Positions 7,603 to 15,695 are shown, numbered from the stretch's first letter. The stretch: DNA of 64,000 nt from Streptomyces sp. GQFP (GCF_021545335.1 NZ_CP089312.1:6014001-6078000); one strand, 5' to 3'. Translations and numbers: made by a program. Notes: generated by a model from the letters alone, not told the origin.

Positions 7603-7692
7603 TGACCCGAGAGTGACCTAGGGCTGACCCGTGAGGCAATGACCTGCGGTTTTCTGCACTCAGCGGGTCATCCCTGGGTCACTGTTGGGTCA
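7603..7692. repeat. Mirror-symmetric array of TGACCY boxes (candidate origin or transfer locus)
   Basis: TGACCC/T hexamers start at 7603, 7614 and 7625, exactly 11 bp apart. Inverted copies (GGGTCA) start at 7665, 7676 and 7687, also 11 bp apart. All three pairs are symmetric about 7647.5. An extra TGACCT lies at 7640 and another TTGGGTCA copy at 7763-7770. The array lies in a non-coding gap between a terminator and a small gene on a putative integrative element. One-helical-turn spacing suggests a cooperative protein-binding site: an iteron origin, or a Streptomyces clt-like site recognised by a DNA-transfer ATPase. Confidence 0.55.
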
Positions 7693-7803
7693 TTTCCCCC
7701 ACGAGCTCTCATCGCCTGGTCTCGTAGAGATGTGCCCACCGAAAACCGCTTCCTGGCGGCAGTTGGGTCACACCCCCTTGAGAACTCAAGAGAGGAGACG
7801 TCT

Positions 7804-7920
7804 GTGTCGACTCTGGTGGTTATCGGTCTCGTTTTGACTGCCTATTTCGTAGGCCGAATTCATCAGTTTGTGCGTGATGCGCGGTCGGTCTTGGGCCTCG
7901 ACAAGAACGACAAAGAGTAG
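7804..7920 (+). CDS. Very small membrane protein
   Basis: 38 residues from a GTG at 7804 behind AGAGAGGAG. One TM helix (about residues 2-18, TLVVIGLVLTAYFVG) is followed by a polar tail HQFVRDARSVLGLDKNDKE. It is too short for family assignment. It lies between the TGACCY array and the small charged protein at 8046. It is supported by a good RBS and a typical single-span layout. Confidence 0.5.
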   Translation: MSTLVVIGLVLTAYFVGRIHQFVRDARSVLGLDKNDKE

Positions 7921-8045
7921 TCGCGCGCAGAGAACGGCGTGGGGACCGCCATTAGGTCCCTCGCCGCCCTCTCCAGACATTTTTGGGTCCCTAGCAACTC
8001 AGTTCGCCATTCCTCACACCACATCAACCGCAAAGGAGCTTTTCC

Positions 8046-8267
8046 ATGCCTCGAAACCGCTACATCGCCCAAATCAACGACGCCGAGCGCACCCAGATCG
8101 CACAGCAGGAGGAGGAACTGACCAGGTTCGCAAGGAGCCTCGGTCGTAAGGACACGGACATCTCCTCGGTCCAGGTCGCCGGCGACGGCAAGGAACGTCG
8201 TCGCATCCGTCGCGAACAGCAGCGGCGGCACAAGCCGGAGCGCTTTCGCGGCGCGAACAAGGCGTAG
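8046..8267 (+). CDS. Small highly charged protein
   Basis: 73 residues from the ATG at 8046 with AAAGGAG upstream. It is Glu/Gln-rich at the start (INDAERTQIAQQEEELTRFA) and Arg-rich at the end (GKERRRIRREQQRRHKPERF). It has no membrane segment. It could be a nucleic-acid-binding accessory protein of the element, but no family is recognised. A very strong hairpin follows. Confidence 0.55.
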   Translation: MPRNRYIAQINDAERTQIAQQEEELTRFARSLGRKDTDISSVQVAGDGKERRRIRREQQRRHKPERFRGANKA

Positions 8268-8278
8268 TTAAAACGCTT

Positions 8279-8317
8279 CCGGGGGTGGGGCTCTGGCTTC
8301 TGGAGCCCCACCCCCGG
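8279..8317. terminator. Long perfect hairpin after the small charged gene
   Basis: CCGGGGGTGGGGCTC (8279-8293) and GAGCCCCACCCCCGG (8303-8317) form a perfect 15-bp stem with a 9-nt loop. There is no U-tract on the plus strand. It separates the 8046 gene from the VWA cassette and probably limits read-through or protects mRNA ends. Confidence 0.6.
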
Positions 8318-8361
8318 AACGCCCCCAGACACGAACGGCATCACCAGAAGGAGGTCTCGCT

Positions 8362-9198
8362 ATGCGTCTCACCACTCGCACCACGACCGACAGCCCCCGC
8401 GTCGCCCCGATTCCGTCGCCTCGTTGCTTCCGGCTCACCGCAGCCGTAGCGCTGGCAGTCGCGACCATGACGGCCTGCTCCGTCGGCTCGTCCCCGCACG
8501 GCAAACTCGCCCGGGACAAGCGGATCCTCGCCTCGTGCGATGCGGCCGCGCCGCCCGCGTCGGACATACAGCTCGACGGCACGGGGTCGAGTAACTCGAA
8601 GACCATCACCGAGGAGCGGATGGCCGCCATCGAGCAGATCGTCCGCACCACCGCGATCTGTTCTGGACGCGTGCGGGTGAGCGTCTTCGCCGGATCGAGC
8701 GCCGCCACGGCGACGCTGTTCGACGGGCTGCTCCCGCTGCACGGCGCCACCGACAACGCTCGCCTCAAGCGCGTCGCGCCGGTAGTCGACGACGCCATGA
8801 CCGAGATTCGGGACGCATACGGGCCTGCGGTCGCCGGCCTCCAGGGCAAGGGCAGCGACATCACGGCGCAGTACCGGCTGGCTGGTGAGTGGATCAACCA
8901 GGTGGGCGGTAACTTCCGCCTGCACTTGCTCGTCCTGACGGACGGCTTTCAGAACGTCGGCATGGATCTCAGCAAGCGGGCCACCAGCAAGAAGGAAGCT
9001 GCGGAGTTGGCGAACAAGACGGACGTGCCGAAGCTCCCTGGCGCTTCGGTGACCGTCGCTGGTCTCGGTCGCGTAGCCGGTTCGCCGCCTCGTTCAGACA
9101 TCGTCGAGGGCTTGGTCAACTTCTATGACGCCCTGTGCAAGAAGACCGGCGCGGCGAAGTGTGTCTCCGTCACCGACTACACCTCCGAGGGCCGGTGA
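8362..9198 (+). CDS. Lipoprotein with VWA-like domain
   Basis: 278 residues from the ATG at 8362 with AGAAGGAGG upstream. The signal peptide ends in a lipobox-like MTAC (Cys39). The mature part has the alternating strand/helix order of a von Willebrand A fold: SDIQLDGTGSSNS in the position of a DxSxS loop (D-GTGSS), then VRVSVFAG, a long helix, and HLLVLTDGFQNVGMDL, where TDG matches the usual VWA strand-4 motif. It is the first gene of a three-gene unit joined by GTGA overlaps to a membrane protein and a second VWA protein. It probably acts outside the membrane as a protein-protein adaptor (inference). Confidence 0.65.
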   Translation: MRLTTRTTTDSPRVAPIPSPRCFRLTAAVALAVATMTACSVGSSPHGKLARDKRILASCDAAAPPASDIQLDGTGSSNSKTITEERMAAIEQIVRTTAICSGRVRVSVFAGSSAATATLFDGLLPLHGATDNARLKRVAPVVDDAMTEIRDAYGPAVAGLQGKGSDITAQYRLAGEWINQVGGNFRLHLLVLTDGFQNVGMDLSKRATSKKEAAELANKTDVPKLPGASVTVAGLGRVAGSPPRSDIVEGLVNFYDALCKKTGAAKCVSVTDYTSEGR

Positions 9199-10280
9199 CT
9201 GCCGTGAAGCTTCTCCGTCAAACGACCGCACCCCTGGACGCATGGACGCAGGAAGCCGACGCGGTTTCGCTGCCCCGGTTGGACGAGGTCGGCGGTCACG
9301 CCCGCCCGTCCGGTGTCGGCGTGACCTATGCCGAGCAGGAGTATCACGCACTGGCCGACGAGCAGGAACTGATCTGGCCGGCCGAGGGCGAGCGCGCGGC
9401 CCGGCCGTTCCAGGAACGGGCACACAGCCTGGACCGCGTGGCCGCGGGGACGGAGTTCCTGCTGTCGGAGCAGGAGCACGAGGTTCGCCAAGCACGGGCC
9501 GACTACCAGCACGCGGCGTGGGTCCTGACCCCACATACACGGCGGGAGCCCGGAGCGAAGCTGCGTTACTGGATCTGCTGGCCGGTGCTTTGGTTCGGTG
9601 ACACCGCAGGCGTCTGGTCGGCGGCGGTCACCAACGGCGACGTTCCCTCAATCGCGTTCGGGCAGTCACTCGCCTCCGGCCTGGCCGCCGCCTGCGCCGG
9701 ACTGGTCGGGGCCGAGCTGAAGTACATCCGTATGGCCAAGGCCCGACAGCGCGATCCCGAGTCGCTGACCGAGGACGAGGCGCGGTATGCGCGACTGTTC
9801 GCGGACACCGACAACGGCGGCAGCATCGTGACGCTCATCAGCTTCTTCTCCCTCGTCGTCGTAGCGCTGCTCGCCGTCGGCATCTTCAATCTGCGGGCCA
9901 GCATTGAGGGCAGTGCCTCGGGGCTGACGTTCGGGTTGCTGGCTGCGGCGACGGCGATCGGGTCGGGGTTGCTCGGCTACTCGGCCGCCGACGAGGTGGC
10001 AGACCTGCTTGCGGCAATGGCCAAGCGCGCTCAGAAGGCCGAACAGCGATACCTCAAGCTGGTCAAGTCATCGGCGTTCAGGGACAAGGCGCAGGCCGAG
10101 GAGGCAGCGCGTTCCATCCGGGACGAGTACCAGCTGCGCGGACAGGCCGCCGGCAAGCGGGTGGAGTCACTGTCCTGGAGGGTGCAGCGCCGTAATCCGC
10201 AGGTGCTCGGACACGGCTTTCCGGCCGGTGAGCAGGGCGGAGTTATCGGCAGGCGTACACGTCGAGGTGGTGCCGCGTGA
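9195..10280 (+). CDS. Membrane protein of the VWA cassette
   Basis: 361 residues from a GTG at 9195 that overlaps the stop of the lipoprotein gene. The N-terminal 120 residues are acidic and helical, with heptad-like Glu/Arg/Ala patterns (coiled coil likely, about 45-110). Four TM segments follow at about 124-145, 153-175, 211-233 and 243-264. The C-terminal cytoplasmic tail is helical and basic (ADLLAAMAKRAQKAEQRYLK). It is placed between an external VWA lipoprotein and a VWA protein without signal peptide, so it could link the two across the membrane. No family is recognised. Confidence 0.7.
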   Translation: MTAVKLLRQTTAPLDAWTQEADAVSLPRLDEVGGHARPSGVGVTYAEQEYHALADEQELIWPAEGERAARPFQERAHSLDRVAAGTEFLLSEQEHEVRQARADYQHAAWVLTPHTRREPGAKLRYWICWPVLWFGDTAGVWSAAVTNGDVPSIAFGQSLASGLAAACAGLVGAELKYIRMAKARQRDPESLTEDEARYARLFADTDNGGSIVTLISFFSLVVVALLAVGIFNLRASIEGSASGLTFGLLAAATAIGSGLLGYSAADEVADLLAAMAKRAQKAEQRYLKLVKSSAFRDKAQAEEAARSIRDEYQLRGQAAGKRVESLSWRVQRRNPQVLGHGFPAGEQGGVIGRRTRRGGAA

Positions 10281-10984
10281 ATCGCGTCGGCTCGCTGCGT
10301 CCGAGCACGCTCCTCGGCAGTCGCCTACTTGGATGCCCGACGCCGGGTACGCCGGCCAGGCGAGCCCGTACGGACTACATGCTCGGCAGTGCTGGCCGCC
10401 CGGCCACCGTGCCGACGCTGCTCATCGCCAACTTCGACAACTCCGGCTCGGTCACCAGCCCAGCCGGAACCGACCCCCTCTCGAACCGGTTTGCCGAAGT
10501 AGCCCACGCCTTCTCGGTCGTCGCTCGCCGTGGTGCGCGCCACGAGCTGGGGGCTGTGCTGCACTTCGACAGTCCGTCGCGCGGCGACGTCCGCCCCACC
10601 CCGATCACCAGGCGCGGAATCACGAGGTTGCACTCCGGCCTCCACGTCCCGCCGGACGGTGCCGGTACGAGCGAGCTGGGCCCCAGCCTCCGCCGAGCGA
10701 TCGAGATTGCCGATGCCCACCCGGACCACGCGGCAACGCTCGTTTTGCTCTCGGACTTCTGGTTGCTGGACCCCGAACCGTCCAGCGTGCTTTCTGAGTT
10801 GGCGGGATTCCCCGGCGACGTCCACGCCGTTGTCCTCGGCAGCCGCCTGGGCTCACGAGCGCTCGACGAGCACATCACCGTGACACATATCGACCGAGAC
10901 GATCCGCCCGGCGCGGTTGCGCGGGCCTTGTTCTCAAGTCTGGTCGCCCGACGCCCCGGCAGTCACGTCCACGCGCCGATGTGA
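10277..10984 (+). CDS. VWA-domain protein with MIDAS motif
   Basis: 235 residues from a GTG at 10277 that overlaps the previous stop. After a basic leader of about 45 residues, LIANFDNSGSV carries the metal-ion-dependent adhesion motif D54-x-S56-x-S58. Helices and strands of a VWA domain follow, including HELGAVLHFDS, GPSLRRAIEIAD, ATLVLLSDFWLLD (the D of the fourth MIDAS loop) and VHAVVLGS. No signal peptide is present, so it is probably cytoplasmic. VWA proteins often pair with ATPases. The nearest candidate is the HerA-like ATPase at 12367, but a partnership is inference. Confidence 0.75.
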   Translation: MNRVGSLRPSTLLGSRLLGCPTPGTPARRARTDYMLGSAGRPATVPTLLIANFDNSGSVTSPAGTDPLSNRFAEVAHAFSVVARRGARHELGAVLHFDSPSRGDVRPTPITRRGITRLHSGLHVPPDGAGTSELGPSLRRAIEIADAHPDHAATLVLLSDFWLLDPEPSSVLSELAGFPGDVHAVVLGSRLGSRALDEHITVTHIDRDDPPGAVARALFSSLVARRPGSHVHAPM

Positions 10985-11201
10985 CGTGCTCTCCGGCTGG
11001 GGCCGTCGCCGATTCCACAACACATTTCTCGTTACCCGTGCGTCTGCCAGGAACCGAGGAATGTCCGTTCAGCAGGCCGAATCTTCGGGCGAGCATTCGA
11101 CCGATCCGACGATTTCCCAACTCGCAGTCCAGCTTCATAACTAGAAGCAGATTCCGGCAAGTCACATTCAAGATCGCCGGAGACGGAAAGGAGAAAACGA
11201 C
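10985..11201. other. Intergenic stretch before the methyltransferase gene
   Basis: 217 bp without a convincing gene. It has lower GC than its flanks. A good RBS (GGAAAGGAG) lies just before 11202. No clear palindrome or terminator was found, and a promoter for the methyltransferase is expected here. Confidence 0.4.
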
Positions 11202-11801
11202 ATGACGAACACCATCAACGAATCCACCGGGGCAAACGTACCGCGTAGGTTCCGCACCATCCTGGCGGACCCTCCATGGGACATCCAGCAACGGGGCGGA
11301 CGAGGCGCAGAGCGCCACTACCCGCTCTTGAGCCTGGAGCGCATCAAGGCCATGCCTGTTGGCGAGCTGGCCGAGGACGACGCCCATCTTTGGCTGTGGG
11401 TCACAAACGCCACCTTGAGAGAGGGCTATGACGTTGCCGAAGCCTGGGGTTTCACCGTCCGGTCGCCGCTCACGTGGATCAAGTTCCGGCTCGGGCTTGG
11501 TGTCTACCTGCGCAATGCGACCGAGCACCTGCTCTTCGCCACTCGTGGCAAGGCGCCAGTCCAGTTCCGTGCACAGCCGACGTGGATCACCGCTCCGGTG
11601 CAAGACCACTCGCACAAGCCCGAGGAGCAGTACCCGCTCATCGAGCGCCTGTCGCCCGGCCCGTACTTGGAGCTGTTCGCCAGGCGTCGGCCGCCGAGCA
11701 ACTCGCCGTGGTTCGTGTGGGGCAACCAGATCGACGCCGACGTGTCGCTCCCGGGCTACCCGGTGCCCAGCGACCGTCGCCGCGACGAGCGGGCTATATG
11801 A
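11202..11801 (+). CDS. MT-A70 family N6-adenine methyltransferase
   Basis: 199 residues from the ATG at 11202. The catalytic motif DPPW appears in TILADPPWDIQ (about residues 23-33). ERIKAMPVGELAEDDAHLWLW and TNATLREGYDVAEAWGF follow, and WIKFRLGLG with NATEHLLFATRGK closes the SAM-binding core. This is the order of MT-A70 enzymes (METTL3/IME4-like) found on phages and mobile elements, which methylate adenine in DNA. There is no restriction partner next to it, so it is probably an orphan methylase that protects the element or tunes its expression. The stop overlaps the next start (ATGA). Confidence 0.88.
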   Translation: MTNTINESTGANVPRRFRTILADPPWDIQQRGGRGAERHYPLLSLERIKAMPVGELAEDDAHLWLWVTNATLREGYDVAEAWGFTVRSPLTWIKFRLGLGVYLRNATEHLLFATRGKAPVQFRAQPTWITAPVQDHSHKPEEQYPLIERLSPGPYLELFARRRPPSNSPWFVWGNQIDADVSLPGYPVPSDRRRDERAI

Positions 11802-12010
11802 GCGGCGAGAAGAAAGGCGAATCTCCAATGGGAAATCCGTTCGTGTGGTTCCTGCGCGCCAGCCTGCTGTGTCTCGGCGCAGCCATCGCCATCAATCTTG
11901 CCGTCGCGTTCCTGCGCCCCGTGCTGACCTGGATTGTTGCCGGGTTCGCGGTGGGTGCATGCGCGTGGATCGCAATCGCCGTCGTGCGGTGGAGACGTTC
12001 GAGGTGGTAA
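11798..12010 (+). CDS. Small two-span membrane protein
   Basis: 70 residues from the ATG at 11798 overlapping the methyltransferase stop; a second possible start at 11828 lies behind GAAAGGCGA. Two hydrophobic helices (about residues 14-37 and 42-62) are followed by the basic end RWRRSRW. Small membrane proteins next to transfer genes are usual in Streptomyces conjugative elements (Spd-like). This similarity is in size and topology only. Confidence 0.6.
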   Translation: MSGEKKGESPMGNPFVWFLRASLLCLGAAIAINLAVAFLRPVLTWIVAGFAVGACAWIAIAVVRWRRSRW

Positions 12011-12063
12011 CAACCACCGTAGAGAGGTCGCGCGTTGTGGAATCGACAAACTCCATTGACGCG

Positions 12064-12118
12064 TTGACCAAGATCAGCGATAACTGGATATGCGGGGTGT
12101 TGATTTCAGTCAACACCC
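12064..12118 (+). promoter_or_regulatory. Promoter and operator of the transfer operon
   Basis: The -35 TTGACC (12064-12069) is separated by 16 bp from a -10-like GGATAT (12086-12091). Immediately downstream is a perfect palindrome: GGGTGTTGA (12095-12103), a 6-bp spacer TTTCAG, and TCAACACCC (12110-12118). The core GTGTTGA-N6-TCAACAC equals the box in front of the RHH gene at 4103-4122, including the spacer in inverse orientation (CTGAAA). Binding here would block the start of the 12140-15568 operon. Confidence 0.65.
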
Positions 12119-12139
12119 GGAAGGAAAGGAGGTGACCTT

Positions 12140-12370
12140 ATGACTTCAAAACGAAGGGGGAACAACAAGGAACGCAGAGGGCGCGAGGAACGCCGCTTTA
12201 CAGTCCGTGGAATTCGCCGCGACCCACCAGATATCCGCAAGCTCTCGAAGGCGCTGCTCGGCTTGGCGATGGCAATGGCGGAGGCCGAACGCGAGGCTCG
12301 GGCCCAACAGGCCGCTCGTCAGCCTGAAGCGGAGGCCACCGCTGCCGACACGGAGGTGAGGCAGGGGTGA
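12140..12370 (+). CDS. Small basic protein, first gene of transfer operon
   Basis: 76 residues from the ATG at 12140 with AAAGGAGGTGAC upstream, a near-perfect RBS. The N-terminus is very basic (TSKRRGNNKERRGREERRFT), the middle is a hydrophobic helix (ALLGLAMAMAEAE), and the tail is Ala/Glu-rich. It could bind nucleic acid. Its stop overlaps the GTG start of the ATPase gene, so the two are translationally coupled. No family is recognised. Confidence 0.6.
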   Translation: MTSKRRGNNKERRGREERRFTVRGIRRDPPDIRKLSKALLGLAMAMAEAEREARAQQAARQPEAEATAADTEVRQG

Positions 12371-14565
12371 GCTGGATGCGTAGCCACACCGAGCTGGTGT
12401 TCTCCGGCCTTCACTTGCCCCGCCCTCTGGCCCCCGCAGCCGTCGCCGGATTCCTGACCCGTCTGGCCTCCGACCGCGATGCACCACGCGTCGTCCTCGA
12501 AGTCCGGGCCGACCCTGGCGGCATCCGACACCTGCTCGGTTGCCACGCCACCGACGTCCAAGCGCTCCGCCGGATGCTCGGTGACCTGATCCCAGGCAGC
12601 CTGCTGAGTACACCGGGCACCGGCACAACTGAATCTCGTTCACGCGTGGAAGAGGCAGGGCGGTTGCATCTCCGTCCATTCGGACTGCCGCTGCGGAGCG
12701 ACGATCACGAGGCCACCACCCGGGCGTTGCTCTCCAGCATTGCAACGCCACTCCGGCAGGGCGAACAAATCGTCGTGCAGGTGCTGTTCGGACCACGGCG
12801 CGCTCCGCGGGCCGTTCCGCCGAGCGTTCCCGATCCCAGCACCACCCTGCTCCAGCTCCTTACCCAGGGCGAGCGTCCGGCCAGCGCCGAGACGCGGGCA
12901 CGCCTCAAGGAGCGTGCCTCACAGCCGGGGTTCGCGACCACCATCCGGCTTGGTGCGTCGAGCCCAGATTCCGGCCGGCGCCGCCGATTCATCGGGAGTC
13001 TGCTCAGCGCGATCTCTACTGCTCAGAGCCCCGGGCTGCACATCGATCTGGTGCGCGAGCATCCCAAGCACCTCAACGACGCTCGTTCGCCGTGGCGTTG
13101 GCCGCTGTCGCTCGGGGTGTCCGAAGTCGTCGGGCTGCTCGGCTTCCCTCTGGGTGAGGGCGATTTTCCGGGCCTCCCGCCCGCACACCCGAGGCTCCTC
13201 CGCGCCGGGGCCAGCGTCCACACCGGACCGCGCGTCTTTGCGAGGAGCGCCGTACCTGGCGATGACCGTCTGCTCGGCATCGGGCCAAAAGACCAGACCT
13301 ACCACGCCGTGGCCTACGGTCCCAGTGGTTCCGGAAAGACAAATGTTGCACTTCGGTTGATCCTTGCCGATATCGAAGCCGGACGTCCCGTCGCTGTGCT
13401 CGATCCCAAGCGCCAGCTCATCGACGACATCCTCGCGCGCATTCCGGAGCGCCGCGCAGGCGATGTGGTTGAGCTCAACGCCAGCGACGAAAATCCGGTG
13501 GGGTTCAATCCACTGGACATTACCGGCCGCGACCCCGACGTCGTGGTCGACGGCGTCCTGGCGGTCTTCGAAGCCGTCTTTGCTGACGGTTGGGGACCGC
13601 GCTCGGCGGATATCTTCTCGGCCAGCCTCCGTACCTTGGCGCGAGCCAGCACGCCGAGGCGGCCGGCCACCCTGGTCGATCTGCCACGGCTGCTCACCGA
13701 TCCCAGGTTCCGACGCCAGCAGGTCGGACGAGTGCATGGTGACGTTGGCCTGGCCGGATTCTGGTCCTGGTACGAGGCACAGTCGCCGCAGGCGCAGGCT
13801 GCCGCCATCGCGCCACCGCTGAACAAGCTGCGGCAGTTCCTGCTCCGCCCGGCCTTGATTCACATGCTCGACCAGCGCACCGGCAAGTTCCGGTTGCGCG
13901 ACATCTTCCGCGAGAACAAGATCGTGCTCGTCCCCTTGAATGAGGGACTCATCGGGCCGGGGACGGCGTCACTACTCGGCAGCCTCATCATCGCCGACCT
14001 GTGGCAAGCCACCCAGGAACGCGCTAACGAGCCGGGCGCCGAGAAGCGTCCGGGTGTCGTCTACATCGACGAGGCTCCGAGGTTTCTCAACCTGCCTGTC
14101 TCGCTGGCCGATGCCCTGGCCGTATCACGGTCACTATCGGTCGGCTGGTTCCTGGCCGCTCAGTTCCGTGGCCAGTTCCCGCCCGCGCTGCGCACGGCGG
14201 TAGACATGAATGCCCGATCCAAGATCTCGTTCGCCACCGAGTACGAGGACGCGCGGGACATGGCCAAGCTCACCCGGTCCCTCACCGCCGAGGACTTCCA
14301 GGCACTTCCGCGCTTCCACGCCTACGCCAACCTCGTCGCCGATGGACTGCCGTCCGGCTGGGCGCTGGTGGAGACGTTGCCACCTCCGCCCGTCACCACT
14401 GACCCCGAGGTCGTACGGGCGACAGCTCGTGCCAACTACGCCCCGGATCCGATCACGCCGACGACCGGCACGAACACAGGCGACAGCGACGAGCCACAGG
14501 AGCCCGAAGCGACTGCCTCGCCCACAGCCGTCGACCAGATTGGTCGGAAACGGAGGCAGCGATGA
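12367..14565 (+). CDS. HerA/T4CP-like DNA-transfer ATPase
   Basis: 732 residues from a GTG at 12367. The N-terminal 290 residues are an Arg-rich domain without obvious TM helix. The motor domain has Walker A GPSGSGKT (residues 318-325) in AVAYGPSGSGKTNVALRLIL, then VAVLDPKRQLIDD. Walker B is VVYIDEAPRF (D568-E569), followed by SVGWFLAAQFRGQFP, the Gln/Arg sensor region of the FtsK/HerA/VirD4 superfamily. It resembles the ATPases encoded beside replication-relaxation proteins in actinobacterial ICEs and is presumably the DNA pump or coupling protein. It lacks the membrane anchor of canonical TraB/FtsK. The tail is disordered (about 695-732). Confidence 0.82.
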   Translation: MSWMRSHTELVFSGLHLPRPLAPAAVAGFLTRLASDRDAPRVVLEVRADPGGIRHLLGCHATDVQALRRMLGDLIPGSLLSTPGTGTTESRSRVEEAGRLHLRPFGLPLRSDDHEATTRALLSSIATPLRQGEQIVVQVLFGPRRAPRAVPPSVPDPSTTLLQLLTQGERPASAETRARLKERASQPGFATTIRLGASSPDSGRRRRFIGSLLSAISTAQSPGLHIDLVREHPKHLNDARSPWRWPLSLGVSEVVGLLGFPLGEGDFPGLPPAHPRLLRAGASVHTGPRVFARSAVPGDDRLLGIGPKDQTYHAVAYGPSGSGKTNVALRLILADIEAGRPVAVLDPKRQLIDDILARIPERRAGDVVELNASDENPVGFNPLDITGRDPDVVVDGVLAVFEAVFADGWGPRSADIFSASLRTLARASTPRRPATLVDLPRLLTDPRFRRQQVGRVHGDVGLAGFWSWYEAQSPQAQAAAIAPPLNKLRQFLLRPALIHMLDQRTGKFRLRDIFRENKIVLVPLNEGLIGPGTASLLGSLIIADLWQATQERANEPGAEKRPGVVYIDEAPRFLNLPVSLADALAVSRSLSVGWFLAAQFRGQFPPALRTAVDMNARSKISFATEYEDARDMAKLTRSLTAEDFQALPRFHAYANLVADGLPSGWALVETLPPPPVTTDPEVVRATARANYAPDPITPTTGTNTGDSDEPQEPEATASPTAVDQIGRKRRQR

Positions 14566-14744
14566 TGCCTCTCTTCGCCCCTGTCTTCGCCCGTCTGTTC
14601 GCGACCCTGTCATCTGGCCATTTCCGCAGCTCACACGGCCTACACACTGCCTTGTGGGATGGGACTGACCCCCTGCTTGGGGGTCACGGCGGCGGGCCTG
14701 GCGGCTGCCACCCGCTTCGGCTCCGGACGGGAGGTGCCCTATGA
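14562..14744 (+). CDS. Small ORF bridging ATPase and replication-relaxation genes
   Basis: 60 residues from ATGATG at 14562, overlapping the ATPase stop. Its own stop (14742-14744) overlaps the next ATG at 14741. The sequence is Gly/His-rich toward the end (DPLLGGHGGGPGGCHPLRL). The double ATGA coupling argues that it is translated, if only to carry ribosomes across the gap. No family is recognised, and it may not be a functional protein. Confidence 0.4.
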   Translation: MMPLFAPVFARLFATLSSGHFRSSHGLHTALWDGTDPLLGGHGGGPGGCHPLRLRTGGAL

Positions 14745-15568
14745 GCCCGAACGATGTCGCCAGTCTGCTGCTACGGCTCTCCGAACGTGACCTGGCCGTC
14801 TTGGAATCGCTCCGCGCCCACCGCCTCCTCGGCACCGCCCAGATTCGCCGACTGCACTTCGCAGAGGGCCACGCCACCGTCACAGCGGCATCGGGAGCCA
14901 CCATGCGTGTCCTCGTCCGGCTCGAATCGCACGGCTTGGTGGCGCGGCTCACCCGGCGCATCGGCGGGGTGCGCAGCGGATCGTCGGGGATCGTGTGGCA
15001 ACTCGCTTCCACCGGTGAGCGGCTGCTGCGCACGGTGCACGGGGAGAAGAAGCGTCGCCGCTACGTCGAGCCGTCCCTGGCGTTTACGGCGCACACGTTG
15101 GCCGTCGCCGAACTTGCCGTCCAGCTTCACGAGTACGCCGGCCAAGGAGCTATCGAGCTGCTCAACGTCGAGACGGAACCGTCGTGTTGGCGCTCGTTCG
15201 TCAACCCGCACGGCACGCTCGAATGGCTCAAGCCCGACCTCTACGCGGTCACTGCCAGCGGCGACTACGAGGACCACTGGTTCCTTGAGGCCGACCGTGC
15301 CACCGAGCATCCCACGGTCGTCGTCCGCAAGGCCAAGACCTACCAGCGCTACGCGGCCACAGGCGCCCACCAGGCCCGACACGGCCTGTTTCCCGCCGTT
15401 ACCTGGGTAGTCCCGGACATGGCCCGACGTGGCGCCCTGGAGGCCGCCCTGTCGGCCGAAACGGGGGTACAGCCGGAGCTCTTCCGCGTTGTCACCGTCG
15501 ACGAGTTCGAGCAGCTCGTCACCGGCGACCAGTCAGACCCACCCATAGAAGGAACCGGTCCGCCATGA
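14741..15568 (+). CDS. Replication-relaxation family protein
   Basis: 275 residues from the ATG at 14741. The N-terminal winged-helix part reads LSERDLAVLESLRAHRLLGT and QIRRLHFAEGH, then VLVRLESHGLVARL. The C-terminal part has HTLAVAELAVQLHEYA, an acidic EWLKPDLYAV, HWFLEADRATEH and KAKTYQRYAA, a PD-(D/E)xK-like order. This matches the actinobacterial replication-relaxation family (Replic_Relax), which is typically located just after a HerA/T4CP-like ATPase on ICEs and plasmids. It probably processes or relaxes element DNA for transfer or replication (family inference). Last gene of the operon. Confidence 0.82.
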   Translation: MSPNDVASLLLRLSERDLAVLESLRAHRLLGTAQIRRLHFAEGHATVTAASGATMRVLVRLESHGLVARLTRRIGGVRSGSSGIVWQLASTGERLLRTVHGEKKRRRYVEPSLAFTAHTLAVAELAVQLHEYAGQGAIELLNVETEPSCWRSFVNPHGTLEWLKPDLYAVTASGDYEDHWFLEADRATEHPTVVVRKAKTYQRYAATGAHQARHGLFPAVTWVVPDMARRGALEAALSAETGVQPELFRVVTVDEFEQLVTGDQSDPPIEGTGPP

Positions 15569-15695
15569 GCTGATCCCGAGGCAAAGCCAAAGGCGGCCAA
15601 GAACTCAGCGCTCTTTCAAGAAAAGGTCGCATGATAGAGAAATGCGTCAAGCTTCCCCCGGAACTCCGGAAAGTAATCTGGGAATTACGTTGCGG

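Noticed and set aside
9125..9601. 158-residue plus-strand frame overlapping the VWA cassette
   Set aside because: It is out of frame with the GTGA-coupled genes and has Arg/Gly/Pro-rich composition.
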